From Candidatus Gemmiger stercorigallinarum (GTDB lineage: Bacteria; Bacillota; Clostridia; Oscillospirales; Ruminococcaceae): a DNA stretch of 64,000 nt. Position 1 is the first letter of the stretch. Each line of letters opens with the position of its first letter. A program made the position numbers and the translations under genes. This document shows, in pieces, positions 52,296 through 60,985 of this stretch. Below the pieces are notes generated by a model. The model saw only the letters and a list, made by a program, of their open reading frames with translations, did no database searches and had not been told where the DNA came from. The stretch spans positions 1 to 64,000 of the forward strand of contig DWWX01000004.1 of NCBI GenBank assembly GCA_019119495.1. The letters run 5' to 3'.

Positions 52296-52985
52296 TCAGC
52301 CCTCGGCGGCCTTGTTGACGCAGGCCACCGCGTTCAGGCTGCGCGGGTAGCCGATGTAGGGCAGGCACTGGGAGACGACCCGGATCAAAAAGTCCTTGTC
52401 GTTGCCCAGGTTCATGTTGCCCTTGGCGTGGGCGGTCAGCTGGGGCTCGCAGCCGCCCTGCGCGGCCAAAAAACAGAAGGTGATCATCTCCCGCTGGGCC
52501 AGGCTCAGCCCGGTGCGGGTGTAATAGTCGCCAAAGCAGTTGGCGGCCAGCCAGCGGTTGATGTGCCCGGCTTTCCAGGCTTCCAGCATCTGGGGGCCGA
52601 AGATGTCTGCCTGCGCCTGCGCGCCTTTTTCCAGCCGGTCGTCCATCGTGGTGGTGGCCTGGGGTTCCAGCGGCAGGGCCACGCCCCGGCGGGTAAGCTC
52701 CTCGTTGGTCAAATCGAGAAACGGCCGCACCCGGCCGATGCCCAGGTAGTCCACCGCCTGGTAGACGATCTCTTTGACCATGACCGGCGTCAGCCCTGCG
52801 TCCAGCGCGCGGGGCAGCTCGGCGGCAAACTCCTCCTTGCCCTGGCAGCCCAGCAGCGTGGCCAGGATCGCCATGTGGCGGGTGACGGGTTCCAGCTGCT
52901 GGCCGGGCTCGTTCACCACCTCGTCAAAGGCAAAATGGTCAAAACGCTCGGCAAATTCCGGGTCGGTCTCATGGTAGCTTTTCAT
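52296..52985 (-). CDS. Carboxymuconolactone decarboxylase-like protein (second copy)
   Basis: A 229-residue two-domain CMD-fold protein, paralogous to the one at 12468-13217: shared ILATLLGCQGKEEF, YQAVDYLGIGRV, NRWLAANCFGDYYTRTGL, MITFCFLAAQGGC and YIGYPRSLNA. The N-terminal extension of the other copy is missing. The start at 52985 follows AAAGGAG. It leads a leftward unit with the aldo/keto reductase, though a 171-nt gap lies between them. Both CMD copies sit upstream of an oxidoreductase gene and behind promoters with a 19-bp spacer. Confidence 0.85.
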   Translation of the reverse strand: MKSYHETDPEFAERFDHFAFDEVVNEPGQQLEPVTRHMAILATLLGCQGKEEFAAELPRALDAGLTPVMVKEIVYQAVDYLGIGRVRPFLDLTNEELTRRGVALPLEPQATTTMDDRLEKGAQAQADIFGPQMLEAWKAGHINRWLAANCFGDYYTRTGLSLAQREMITFCFLAAQGGCEPQLTAHAKGNMNLGNDKDFLIRVVSQCLPYIGYPRSLNAVACVNKAAEG

Positions 52986-53059
52986 GGCTGCACGCTCCTT
53001 TGCTTGGTATCTGCGGCAGCTGCGCGGCAAAAGCCGGTTGGCGGCTGCCTGCCATGTTT

Positions 53060-53090
53060 ATTGTATCCCAAACGACGGTCTGATGTCTAA
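53060..53090 (-). promoter_or_regulatory. Probable 19-bp-spacer promoter of the second CMD gene
   Basis: Reading leftward, TTAGAC and TACAAT are separated by 19 bp, as in the CMD-ADH promoter at 13369-13399. The rest of the gap 52986-53362 holds no gene; a TATAAG near 53277 may serve the sigma-factor gene. Confidence 0.5.
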
Positions 53091-53362
53091 TGCTTATCCG
53101 ATATGCTCAGCCATACAAATTGCGTATGCATCCCGGCCCGCACGGCTGCCCGGCCGCAGAGGGAGCCCGTTTGGCCGGCATGGGACCGGCGGGGACCCGG
53201 CCGATGCGCGAAAGGCGCGAAGCGGCCGCCGCAAAAAAACTTTGCCCCCGGTGATACATTCCCGCCCCGGCGGACGTTATAAGGGTGAACGGACACAAAA
53301 CAGGCTGGCGGCGCGGGGCAGGGAGGGCTGCCGCCCGCCGCCGGCCAAAAGGAGGGGAGCAG

Positions 53363-53881
53363 ATGGAACATCCCACACGGCCCATTGCCGACGAAGCCGC
53401 GCTGGAGCAGGCGGTGCGGCAGTACCAGGCCGAGCTGCTGCGCTATGCGGCGGGCATCCTGGGCAATGCCGCCGACGCCGAGGACGCGGTGCAGACCGCT
53501 TTCCTCAAGCTGTGGCACAGCCGCGGCCGCCTGCGGCCGGACACCAACCTGCGGGCACTGCTGTACCGCATCACCTGCAATACGGCGCTGGACATGCTGC
53601 GCCGAGCCCGGCGGGAGGCTGCCCGCACCCCGCCCGCGGCCCCGCCGGAGACCGACGACCCGGAAACCGCTGACCGGCGGGCGGCCCTGCGCGCCGCGCT
53701 GGACGCCCTTGCGCCCCAGGACCGGGCGCTGGTATGGGGCCAGGTGGTGGAGGGCTTGTCCTACCGGGAGCTGGCGGCCATCCACCACCGGCCGGAGCCG
53801 TACCTGCGCAACCGGTGCAGCCGCGCCAAACGCCTGCTGGCCGACCTGCTGACCCAAATGGAAGAGGAGGACTGCACATGA
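53363..53881 (+). CDS. ECF-type RNA polymerase sigma factor
   Basis: A 172-residue sigma factor with region 2 (AVRQYQAELLRYAAGILGNAADAEDAVQTAFLKLWHSRGRLRPDTNLRALLYRITCNTALDMLRR) and region 4 (LDALAPQDRALVWGQVVEGLSYRELAAIHHRPEPYLRNRCSRAKRLLADLL), with no regions 1 or 3. The ATG at 53363 follows GGAGGGG. Its stop overlaps the start of the next gene (ATGA at 53878-53881), which encodes a membrane protein likely to be its partner or anti-sigma factor. The signal it responds to is unknown. Confidence 0.93.
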   Translation: MEHPTRPIADEAALEQAVRQYQAELLRYAAGILGNAADAEDAVQTAFLKLWHSRGRLRPDTNLRALLYRITCNTALDMLRRARREAARTPPAAPPETDDPETADRRAALRAALDALAPQDRALVWGQVVEGLSYRELAAIHHRPEPYLRNRCSRAKRLLADLLTQMEEEDCT

Positions 53882-55008
53882 ACGCTGCGAACGAACGCAC
53901 CCCCGGCGACGCTGCCCTGCGCCGGCAGCTGCTGGCCCTTGCCCCGCCGGAAACCGACCTGTGGCCGGGCATCGCCGCGGAGCTGGCCCGGCAGCCGTCC
54001 CGTCCCCGCTGGTCCGCCCGCCGCAGGCTGTGCGCGGCGCTGCTGGCGGCGGTATTGCTGGCCGCTTTGCTGATGGGCGCGGCGGTGCTGCGCAGATGGG
54101 TGGTGTACGACACTGCCGCCGGTACCCTGACCATCCTGCCGGAAGGGGAGGGCTATGCGCCCGAAGGCACCGGCGAGGACGGCAACCCCTACGCCGCCTT
54201 TGCCCCGGTGCCGTCCTGGCAGACAGATGCGGCCGGGGACGGCAGCCTGATCCTGCCGGAGACCGGGCGCACCCGCCTGCTAAACAGTGCCTGCTTTGGC
54301 CAGGCGACGGTGGAGGTGCAGGGGGATGCGGGCAGCCTGAGCTTTGGCGGCGGCCCGGCAATGCTGCAAAGCAGCGACCGGGCGGAGCTGCTGGCTGCCT
54401 GGCCCTGGGACGACGGCGTACGGCGCATGGCCGACGCCCTGCCGGAACGCTGTACGTTTACAGCGGGCACGGTGCTGCCATACACCACGCCGCAGCAACT
54501 GGCGCAGGCCGGGCTTGCCCGGCTGGAACAGGGGGACGGCTGGGCGGCGGCTGTTTTTGACCTGCCGGAAGAGGTCAAACGGCAGGGCCGGACGCTGAGC
54601 CTGACCTATACCGGTCCGGACGGGGTGCAGGTACGGCTGAAAAGCGGCCTGAGCAGCGACTGCAGCCTGCTCTTGACCGGCAGCGAGGACCTGCAGCCCC
54701 AGCCGCTGGAGCTGGACGGCTTTGTGGGCGGCACCAGGGTCACCCGCAAAAACGCCGACGGCCGGGACGAGACCACCGTCTACCTGTGGCGGCCCATCGA
54801 TCCGGTCATGCTGGACAGCAGCGCCGACGTGCTGCTGCGCCGCGCCGCCGAGGGTGCCGGCGCCGGCCCCGACACCCTGCTGGGCCAGGCCGCCGCGCTG
54901 GCCAAACCCGGCGCCGAAGAGGAACAGCGGTACCTGAGCTATACCATCACCGCAGCCGGCCTGACCGACGCCGAGCTGGACGCGCTGCTGGCCGCCCTGG
55001 CCGGCTGA
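53878..55008 (+). CDS. Single-helix membrane protein, probable anti-sigma factor
   Basis: A 376-residue protein with a cytoplasmic N-terminus of about 48 residues (TPGDAALRRQLLALAPPETDLWPGIAAELAR), one membrane helix (about 52-73) and a large extracytoplasmic domain of no recognised family. The layout and the 4-nt overlap with the ECF sigma gene fit an anti-sigma factor that holds the sigma factor and senses outside signals; no zinc-finger HxxxCxxC motif is seen. The role is inferred from context. Confidence 0.7.
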   Translation: MNAANERTPGDAALRRQLLALAPPETDLWPGIAAELARQPSRPRWSARRRLCAALLAAVLLAALLMGAAVLRRWVVYDTAAGTLTILPEGEGYAPEGTGEDGNPYAAFAPVPSWQTDAAGDGSLILPETGRTRLLNSACFGQATVEVQGDAGSLSFGGGPAMLQSSDRAELLAAWPWDDGVRRMADALPERCTFTAGTVLPYTTPQQLAQAGLARLEQGDGWAAAVFDLPEEVKRQGRTLSLTYTGPDGVQVRLKSGLSSDCSLLLTGSEDLQPQPLELDGFVGGTRVTRKNADGRDETTVYLWRPIDPVMLDSSADVLLRRAAEGAGAGPDTLLGQAAALAKPGAEEEQRYLSYTITAAGLTDAELDALLAALAG

Positions 55009-55024
55009 CCCGCACGGTGCAAAA

Positions 55025-55078
55025 CGCACAGCCGCCCGCGGCAGGGAACCCCCTGCACCGCGGGCGGCTGCGTGTTTT
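55025..55078 (+). terminator. Terminator of the sigma/anti-sigma operon
   Basis: CGCACAGCCGCCCGCGG-type arm pairs with CCGCGGGCGGCTGCG and is followed by TGTTTTG. Confidence 0.8.
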
Positions 55079-55136
55079 GCCGGCCGCAGGCGCCGCCCGG
55101 CTTTGCGGCGCGGGGCGGGGAAGGGCTGCCGCCCCC

Positions 55137-55838
55137 TCACGCGCCGTCCGCTTCTAGCAGTTCCCGCAGCGTTTCCAGCGCCCGCTTTTCAATGCGGGAG
55201 ACATAGCTGCGGCTGATGCCCAGCCGCCGGGCAATGGCCTGCTGGGTCAGCTCCGGGCCGCCGTCCAGGCCGTAGCGCAGCGTCAGGATGCGGGCCTCCC
55301 GCGGCGGCAGCCGGGCCACCTGCGCCCGCAGGCGCAAAATGCTGTCCCGCCGCTCGCAGTCGTCCTCCATCACTGCGTCGTCGGGCAGCGTGTCGGCCAG
55401 CGTCAGCTGGCCGCTGTCGTTGCTGCCGCTTTCCAGCGGTTCCTGCAGCGAGAGGGGCGTGCCCTCCCGCCGGGTGTGGCGCAGGTGCATACGGATCTCG
55501 TTCTCGATGCACTGGGACGCATAGCTGGCAAACCGCACGCGGCGGGCCGGGTCAAAGGTGTCCACCGCCTTGATCAGCCCGATGGACCCGATGCTGACCA
55601 GGTCGTCCTGGGACGCGCTGGCCGCGTAATACTTTTTTGCCACGTGGGCCACCAGGCGCAGGTTGTGGCGGATCAGCGTGTCCCGCGCGGCGCGGTCGCC
55701 GGCCTGCATGGCGGCAAAGGCGGCGCGCTCCTCGGCGGGGCGCAGCGGCCGCGGAAAGCTGCCTGCTTCCAGGTGCAGCGCCAGGTACAAAATCTGCGAG
55801 GCCGCCGCCTGGAGAAAAATCGTCAAAATTTGCAGCAT
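55137..55838 (-). CDS. sigK: Sporulation-type sigma factor SigK
   Basis: A 233-residue sigma-70 family protein matching SigK in length and order. A hydrophobic pro-sequence-like N-terminus (MLQILTIFLQAAASQILYLA) is followed by GSFPRPLRPAEE, region 2 (NLRLVAHVAKKY...DDLVSIGSIGLIKAVDTFDPARRVRFASYASQCIENEIRMHLR) and region 4 ending in LGISRSYVSRIEKRALETLRELL. It is intact, with no inserted skin-type element. The start at 55838 follows GGGGGTG; the frame is open upstream but without a ribosome site. In spore formers SigK runs late mother-cell genes; whether this organism sporulates cannot be told here. Confidence 0.85.
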   Translation of the reverse strand: MLQILTIFLQAAASQILYLALHLEAGSFPRPLRPAEERAAFAAMQAGDRAARDTLIRHNLRLVAHVAKKYYAASASQDDLVSIGSIGLIKAVDTFDPARRVRFASYASQCIENEIRMHLRHTRREGTPLSLQEPLESGSNDSGQLTLADTLPDDAVMEDDCERRDSILRLRAQVARLPPREARILTLRYGLDGGPELTQQAIARRLGISRSYVSRIEKRALETLRELLEADGA

Positions 55839-56038
55839 ACCATCACCCCCGGCAAGGATATGCGGCCCCCGGCGCCGGTATGCCTGCGGCAGCCAAAGCC
55901 CGGCCGGCGCGCGGCCCGTCCCCCGGCAAAACCACCACATTGCCCGCGGCGTTTTTGGGCAATGTGCCCGATTTTGCAAGGACGGCGGGAAAAATGACAT
56001 TTCAGCGACGGTTCCGCGCCGCGCGGCAGATTTTTTGC

Positions 56039-56067
56039 TTGCGTTTTGCCGCGTTTGCGTTTATACT
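56039..56067 (+). promoter_or_regulatory. Promoter of the cytidylate-kinase-like gene
   Basis: TTGCGT (56039-56044) and TATACT (56062-56067) are 17 bp apart. The remainder of the divergent gap 55839-56205 shows no gene. Confidence 0.65.
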
Positions 56068-56205
56068 AAAAGTACAAGGAAAAGTATGCCTTTCGGCTGC
56101 TTTTCCGGGGTGCAGCCGCGGGGACCCGGCTGTCTCCGGGAGCGGGGCGCGCCCCGGTATGCCCGTGGCACCCGGCCGCGGGACACGAATGCGAGGTGGA
56201 AAAAC

Positions 56206-56808
56206 ATGAAACACATTGTCATCACCATGGCCCGCGAGTACGCCTCCGGCGGCAGCGAGATCGCCCGGATGGTCGCCGACGAACTGGGCATCCCCCTGTA
56301 CAACAAGGAGCTGATCACCATTGCGGCCAAAAAGAGCGGCCTGACCGAGGAAGCCATCGCCGCCAGCGAGAACCAGCGCAGCGGCAGCCTGATCTACAGC
56401 CTGTACATGATGGGCAACACGCTGCCCCTGGCCGACCAGGTCTACATCCTGCAGTCCAACGTCATCAAGGAACTGGCCGAAAAAGAGTCCTGCATCATTC
56501 TGGGGCGCTGCGGTGACTATGTGCTGCGCGACCGCGACAATGTGCTGCGCACCTTCGTGTTTGCGCCGCTGGAACAGCGCATTGCCTTTGCCAAGTCCCG
56601 CCCCGGCGCCAAGGACATGGCCGACCGCCTGTGGGAGACCACCCTGGCCAAGCACGACCGCGCCCGCGCCAGCTACTACAATTACTACACCGAAAACCGC
56701 TGGGGCGAGGCCAAAAACTACGACCTGTGCCTGAACGCTGCCCTGAGCCGCGAGACCTGCGCGCAGATGATCGTGGACGCGGCCAGGGCCATGCAGGCCA
56801 GGCTGTGA
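56206..56808 (+). CDS. Cytidylate kinase-like family protein
   Basis: A 200-residue P-loop protein of the cytidylate-kinase-like group (AAA/CMK-like). The N-terminus HIVITMAREYASGGSEIARMVADELGIPLYNKELI has the family pattern, in which the P-loop is shifted from the classic GxxxxGKS. IILGRCGDYVLRD and FVFAPLEQRIAFA follow. True CMP kinase activity is uncertain, as these proteins differ from housekeeping Cmk. The ATG at 56206 follows GAGGTGG. Confidence 0.85.
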   Translation: MKHIVITMAREYASGGSEIARMVADELGIPLYNKELITIAAKKSGLTEEAIAASENQRSGSLIYSLYMMGNTLPLADQVYILQSNVIKELAEKESCIILGRCGDYVLRDRDNVLRTFVFAPLEQRIAFAKSRPGAKDMADRLWETTLAKHDRARASYYNYYTENRWGEAKNYDLCLNAALSRETCAQMIVDAARAMQARL

Positions 56809-56833
56809 CCCCGCGCGTTTTTCACTGACTTTC

Positions 56834-56866
56834 AGCGGCCGGGAGCCAGCCTCGGTTCCCGGCTGT
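56834..56866 (+). terminator. Terminator of the cytidylate-kinase-like gene
   Basis: AGCGGCCGGGA-type arm pairs with TCCCGGCTGTT and is followed by a short T-rich stretch. Confidence 0.6.
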
Positions 56867-56932
56867 TATTCTGCCCGCCCGCGGCGGATACTAAGGTACA
56901 CGGCACACCATTTTCAAGGAGAGAAACGACCC

Positions 56933-58345
56933 ATGCAAGCAAACTACGACCTGATCATCGTCGGCGCCGGCCCTGCCGGCATCTTCACCGCGCTGGAACT
57001 GCTGCGCAAAGGCAGCAGGGCCCGCATGCTGATCGTGGAAAAAGGCAAGCCGGTGGAAAAACGCCACTGTCCCAAGGCAGAGATCGGCCACTGCGTCAAC
57101 TGCAAGCCCACCTGCGCCATCACCACCGGGTTTTCCGGCGCGGGGGCTTTCTCGGACGGCAAGCTGTCCCTGTCCCACCAGGTGGGCGGCGAGCTGCCGG
57201 AGCTGATCGGCGAGGACTTTGCCCAAAGCCTGATCGACTACACCGACAAGATCTACCTGGAATTTGGCGCCGACCCCCATGTGGAGGGCGTCTACGAGGG
57301 CGCCGAGATCAAGGACATCCGCAAGCGGGCCATCCAGGCCGGTCTGCAGCTGGTGGACTGCCCCATCCGCCATCTGGGCACCGAGAAGGCCCAGCAGCTC
57401 TACCTGAACATCCAGAATTACCTGGCGGAGCACGGCGTCGAGATGCTGTTCAACACCGAGTGCGAGAACATCCTGCTGGAGGGCACCACCTGCACCGGCG
57501 TGCGCATCCGGGAGGCGGGCGGCGCCGAGCATGACCTGCTTGCCAAACAGGTGGTCATCGCCACCGGCCGCCGCGGCGCCGACTGGCTGGAAAAGCTGTG
57601 CGCCGAGCACGGCATCACCCACAAGCCCGGCACGGTGGATATCGGCGTGCGGGTGGAGTGCCGCAACGAGGTGATGGAGACCATCAACAGCGTGCTGTAC
57701 GAGGGCAAGCTGATCGGCTACCCCCGCCCCTGGAAAAACAAGGTGCGCACCTTCTGCCAGAACCCCGGCGGCTTTGTGGCGCAGGAAAATTACGACAACG
57801 ACCTGGCGGTCGTCAACGGCCACAGCTACAAGGACCTAAAAAGCAACAACACCAACCTGGCGATTTTGTGCAGCCACAACTTTACCGAGCCTTTCAATCA
57901 GCCCATCGCCTACGCCCAAAAGGTGGGCGAGCTGACCAACATGCTGGGCGCCGGGCACATTCTGGTGCAGCGGTACGGCGATATTTTGGACGGCAAGCGC
58001 ACCTGGCCGCGTGAGCTGGCCCGCGCCAACGTGCAGCCTACCCTGAAAGACGCGGTGGCCGGCGATATCACCGCCGCCATGCCCTACCGCGCCATGGTCA
58101 ACATCATCGAGTTCATCAAGATGATGGACCAGGTGGTGCCGGGCTTTGCCGCGCCGGAAACGCTGCTCTACTCTCCGGAGCTGAAATTCTACTCCAACAA
58201 GGTCAAGATGGACACCGACCTGGAGACCAACCTGGCCGGCCTGCATTGCCTGGGCGATTCCTCCGGCTGGACCCGCGGCCTGATGATGGCGTCGGTCATG
58301 GGCGTGCTGATGGGCCGCAAGCTGATTGAGAACCACGGCTTTTGA
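56933..58345 (+). CDS. NAD(P)/FAD-dependent oxidoreductase
   Basis: A 470-residue flavoprotein. The FAD site is DLIIVGAGPAGIFTALELL near the N-terminus, with a cysteine-containing insert (KRHCPKAEIGHCVNCKPTCAITTGFSGAGAFSDGKLSLS). Later come VVIATGRRGADWL and the C-terminal GLHCLGDSSGWTRGLMMASVMG. This pattern belongs to the large uncharacterised dehydrogenase group sometimes called YhiN/HI0933-related or FAD-dependent dehydrogenases; the substrate is unknown. The ATG follows AAGGAG. It is monocistronic between two terminators. Confidence 0.88.
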   Translation: MQANYDLIIVGAGPAGIFTALELLRKGSRARMLIVEKGKPVEKRHCPKAEIGHCVNCKPTCAITTGFSGAGAFSDGKLSLSHQVGGELPELIGEDFAQSLIDYTDKIYLEFGADPHVEGVYEGAEIKDIRKRAIQAGLQLVDCPIRHLGTEKAQQLYLNIQNYLAEHGVEMLFNTECENILLEGTTCTGVRIREAGGAEHDLLAKQVVIATGRRGADWLEKLCAEHGITHKPGTVDIGVRVECRNEVMETINSVLYEGKLIGYPRPWKNKVRTFCQNPGGFVAQENYDNDLAVVNGHSYKDLKSNNTNLAILCSHNFTEPFNQPIAYAQKVGELTNMLGAGHILVQRYGDILDGKRTWPRELARANVQPTLKDAVAGDITAAMPYRAMVNIIEFIKMMDQVVPGFAAPETLLYSPELKFYSNKVKMDTDLETNLAGLHCLGDSSGWTRGLMMASVMGVLMGRKLIENHGF

Positions 58346-58393
58346 GGCAAAAGCTCCGCAGGCCTGAAAACGCCGCCCGCATATCGTAATAAC

Positions 58394-58421
58394 AACGCCC
58401 CGGTCATAGGACCGGGGCGTT
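58394..58421. terminator. Bidirectional terminator
   Basis: ACGCCCCGGT (58395-58404) pairs with ACCGGGGCGT (58411-58420), between the flavoprotein gene and the convergent AlbA_2 gene. Confidence 0.8.
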
Positions 58422-58440
58422 CGTTATAGTATGCCAAAAG

Positions 58441-58908
58441 TCAGGGCAGGGGACGGCCGGCGCGGCGGAACATCCGGCGCACCTCGTCGGGGGTGCAGCG
58501 GAAATCCCCTTCGCCGCTGCGGCGGTAGGTGCCGGTCAGCGGGTCGCCGCCCACATACACCGGGCGGTCCCGGCGGCTGGCGCGGGGCACCCGGATGACC
58601 ACGATGCGTTTGCCCTGGCAGTCCTCCACCCGCACATGGCGGGGCTTCAGGATGTTGGCGCTGACAATGTTCGGGGCGTTGACCAGCACCCAGAAATCGT
58701 GCACCAGCTGCATCGGGTCGGGCAGCTCGATGGGGTGTAGGCTTTTGTCCGGCAGCTCCTCCACCCCCAGCAGGATCACCCCGCCCCAGGTGTTGGCAAA
58801 GGCGGAGTAGGTCTCCCAAATGCTGTGGGGCAGGCCGCCGTAGGCTTTTTTGGCCTCCAGCCGGTTGTTTTCGCGGCAGCGGCGCACGTCATAGTGCAGG
58901 TCAAACAT
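58441..58908 (-). CDS. AlbA_2 (Schlafen-like) domain protein
   Basis: A 155-residue protein consisting of one AlbA_2 / divergent AAA_4-type domain: ENNRLEAKKAYGGLPHSIWETYSAFANTWGGVILLGVEE, then KRIVVIRVPRASRRDRPVYV and the TYRRSGEGDFRC segment. Such domains are linked to nucleic-acid binding or transcription control. The start at 58908 follows AAGGAGG. It lies 28 nt after the AAA+ gene and is the last gene of the operon that starts with the radical SAM enzyme. Whether it belongs to the same function is open. Confidence 0.82.
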   Translation of the reverse strand: MFDLHYDVRRCRENNRLEAKKAYGGLPHSIWETYSAFANTWGGVILLGVEELPDKSLHPIELPDPMQLVHDFWVLVNAPNIVSANILKPRHVRVEDCQGKRIVVIRVPRASRRDRPVYVGGDPLTGTYRRSGEGDFRCTPDEVRRMFRRAGRPLP

Positions 58909-58936
58909 GGCAGCCTCCTTGGCGGCGGGCCGGCGC

Positions 58937-60985
58937 TCAGTCCTCGTCCAGGTCAAAGTCGCCGGGCAAAAGCAGCTCCAGCGAGGCGTCCGGGTCGGCC
59001 ACCAGCCGCTTGGACTGGTTCAGGATGGCCCGCTCCACCACGTTGCGCGCCATGCGGCCGTTGCCGTTTTTGCCGGCGTCGGCGGCTTGCCGGCGGGCAA
59101 AGTAGTCTTTCAGCGGGGCCTCGCAGGCGGCGTCCAGCGCGTAGCCCTTGCCCTTTGCGATGGAGCCCGCGATCTGCCACAGCTGCTCGCCGGTATAGTC
59201 GGGGAACTCGATCTGGTTGGGGAAACGGCTGGCCAGGCCGGAGTTGGCGGTCAAAAACTGCTGCATCTCCCTGGTGTAGCCGGCCAGGATCACCACCAGG
59301 TCGTCCCGGTGGTCCTCGATGCCCTTGACCAGCGTGTCGATGGCCTCCAGACCAAAGCTGTCCTCCCGGCCGCGGTAAAGGCTGTAGGCCTCGTCGATGA
59401 ACAGCACACCGCCCAGGGCGCTCTGGATCACCTGGTTGGTCAGCGGGGCGGTGTGGCCCACGTAGCGGCCCACCAGGTCGGCGCGGGTCACCTCCACCAG
59501 CTGGCCGCCCCGCAAGGCGCCGATGGCCTTGAGGTACTTGGACAAGATGCGGGCGATGGTGGTCTTGCCGGTGCCGGGGTTGCCGGTAAAGATCATGTGC
59601 ATGTTGACGCTGGCGGCCTGCAGGCCCTGGGCCTTGCGCCGCTGCTGGGCCTGCACGTTTTTGGCAATGTCCCGCACAAAGGTCTTGACTTCCTCCAGGC
59701 CGATGATGCCGTCCAGCTCGGCTTCCACGGCGGCCACGTCGCCGCGGTACTGCTGGGGCAGCAGGTTCAAAAGGTCAAAGGGCTCGCCGCCGTTTACTGC
59801 GGCCATCAGGCGGCCGTCTGCCACTGTCAGCCGCATGGCGGTGCCGGCGGGCAGCGGTTCCTCGTGGTCCAGCACATACTCGGCAATGGCGCGGTAGGCG
59901 TCGTCGGCGTATTCCTGGATGGCGTCCACGCCGTTGGCACGGCCGTAGCGGGCGGCCAGGTGGTCCCGCACCGCCCCGTCGGCGGAAAGGGCCAGCCCGC
60001 ACTGGGCGCGCACCTTCTGGGCCAGAGCGTTCAGCTCCCGCGCAGCGATGGCGTTCAGGCTTTCGGGTGTGAAGGGGGCGGTGCGGCAGATGTCGCCGGA
60101 CAGCGCGTCCACAAACCGCGCGCCGAACCGCTCGGCCAGGGCCTCGGGGCCTTTGGAGGAAAAGAACACAAAGTATTTGCCGCCGGCCTGCAGCTCGCCC
60201 ACCGCGCCGGGGGCCAGCGCGGTGCCCACATCCACCAGGATGCCCCGCTGCAGCACATACCGGCTGGAAAGCGCCAGCGTGCCGTCGATGGCCAGCGTGG
60301 CCAGCATGTTCAAATAGGCCGAAGCGCAGCCCTCGTAATGGTCAAAGGCCAGGATCTCGGCGTCCGACTGCAGCGCGGCGTACAGGTCCTGCAAAAACAG
60401 CTTTTCCTGCGCGGGGCCGGGGTAGAGCGAAAGATCCATCGTCTCGATCCTGGCGGCGGAGATCAGCCCGCGGGCGGCCAGTTCCTCGGCCACGCAGCGC
60501 AGGGCATAATGGCGGCCGGTGCCCTCGGCGCCGCACAGCAGCATGACGCTGCGGGCGCGGGCGGCGTCCGGCACGCCCATCACAAAGGGGCGGCGGAAGG
60601 CCTTGACCACCGCGCCCACAAACTCGTCCTGGCCCAGCACGCGGGTGCGCACCTGGTCCGCCAGGCCCACAAAATCGCCCCGCTTTTTGGCCGGCGCCGG
60701 CTTTTGGGGGGCGTTGTCCAGCAGGCCGTCCTTTTTCAGCGAAGCCGTCAGCTCGCTGCTCATGCGGCGGACGTTTTCCATAGTGGCGTCGGCGGCGCGG
60801 CCCACCGCGTCGGCCGCTTTGCCGGCGGCGGTGCGGCGTTTCTGGCTTTGGGCGGTCATCTCGTCCAGGGCGCGCTGCATCTCCTCCACGCTTTGGGCGG
60901 CGGCGTCCGCCTCCCGCTTGGTGGAAGCGCGGGCGGAACCCATTAGGTCGCGCACCCAGGCGTCGTATTGGTCCTCAATGCTCAT
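58937..60985 (-). CDS. AAA+ ATPase with two ATPase modules (CbbX/SpoVK-like C-terminus)
   Basis: A 682-residue protein. Residues 1-95 are charged and helical. A first AAA+-like module (about 110-330) has a weak Walker A (LLCGAEGTGRHYAL) and looks degenerate. The second (about 430-665) is intact, with Walker A GNPGTGKTT (468-476), Walker B GGVLFIDEAYSLYRG and sensor SRFPNQIEFPDY, like CbbX/SpoVK-type remodelling ATPases. The start overlaps the stop of the Cys-tail membrane protein by 4 nt, so the two are coupled. It may remodel or deliver the partner proteins; this is inference from context. Confidence 0.85.
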   Translation of the reverse strand: MSIEDQYDAWVRDLMGSARASTKREADAAAQSVEEMQRALDEMTAQSQKRRTAAGKAADAVGRAADATMENVRRMSSELTASLKKDGLLDNAPQKPAPAKKRGDFVGLADQVRTRVLGQDEFVGAVVKAFRRPFVMGVPDAARARSVMLLCGAEGTGRHYALRCVAEELAARGLISAARIETMDLSLYPGPAQEKLFLQDLYAALQSDAEILAFDHYEGCASAYLNMLATLAIDGTLALSSRYVLQRGILVDVGTALAPGAVGELQAGGKYFVFFSSKGPEALAERFGARFVDALSGDICRTAPFTPESLNAIAARELNALAQKVRAQCGLALSADGAVRDHLAARYGRANGVDAIQEYADDAYRAIAEYVLDHEEPLPAGTAMRLTVADGRLMAAVNGGEPFDLLNLLPQQYRGDVAAVEAELDGIIGLEEVKTFVRDIAKNVQAQQRRKAQGLQAASVNMHMIFTGNPGTGKTTIARILSKYLKAIGALRGGQLVEVTRADLVGRYVGHTAPLTNQVIQSALGGVLFIDEAYSLYRGREDSFGLEAIDTLVKGIEDHRDDLVVILAGYTREMQQFLTANSGLASRFPNQIEFPDYTGEQLWQIAGSIAKGKGYALDAACEAPLKDYFARRQAADAGKNGNGRMARNVVERAILNQSKRLVADPDASLELLLPGDFDLDED

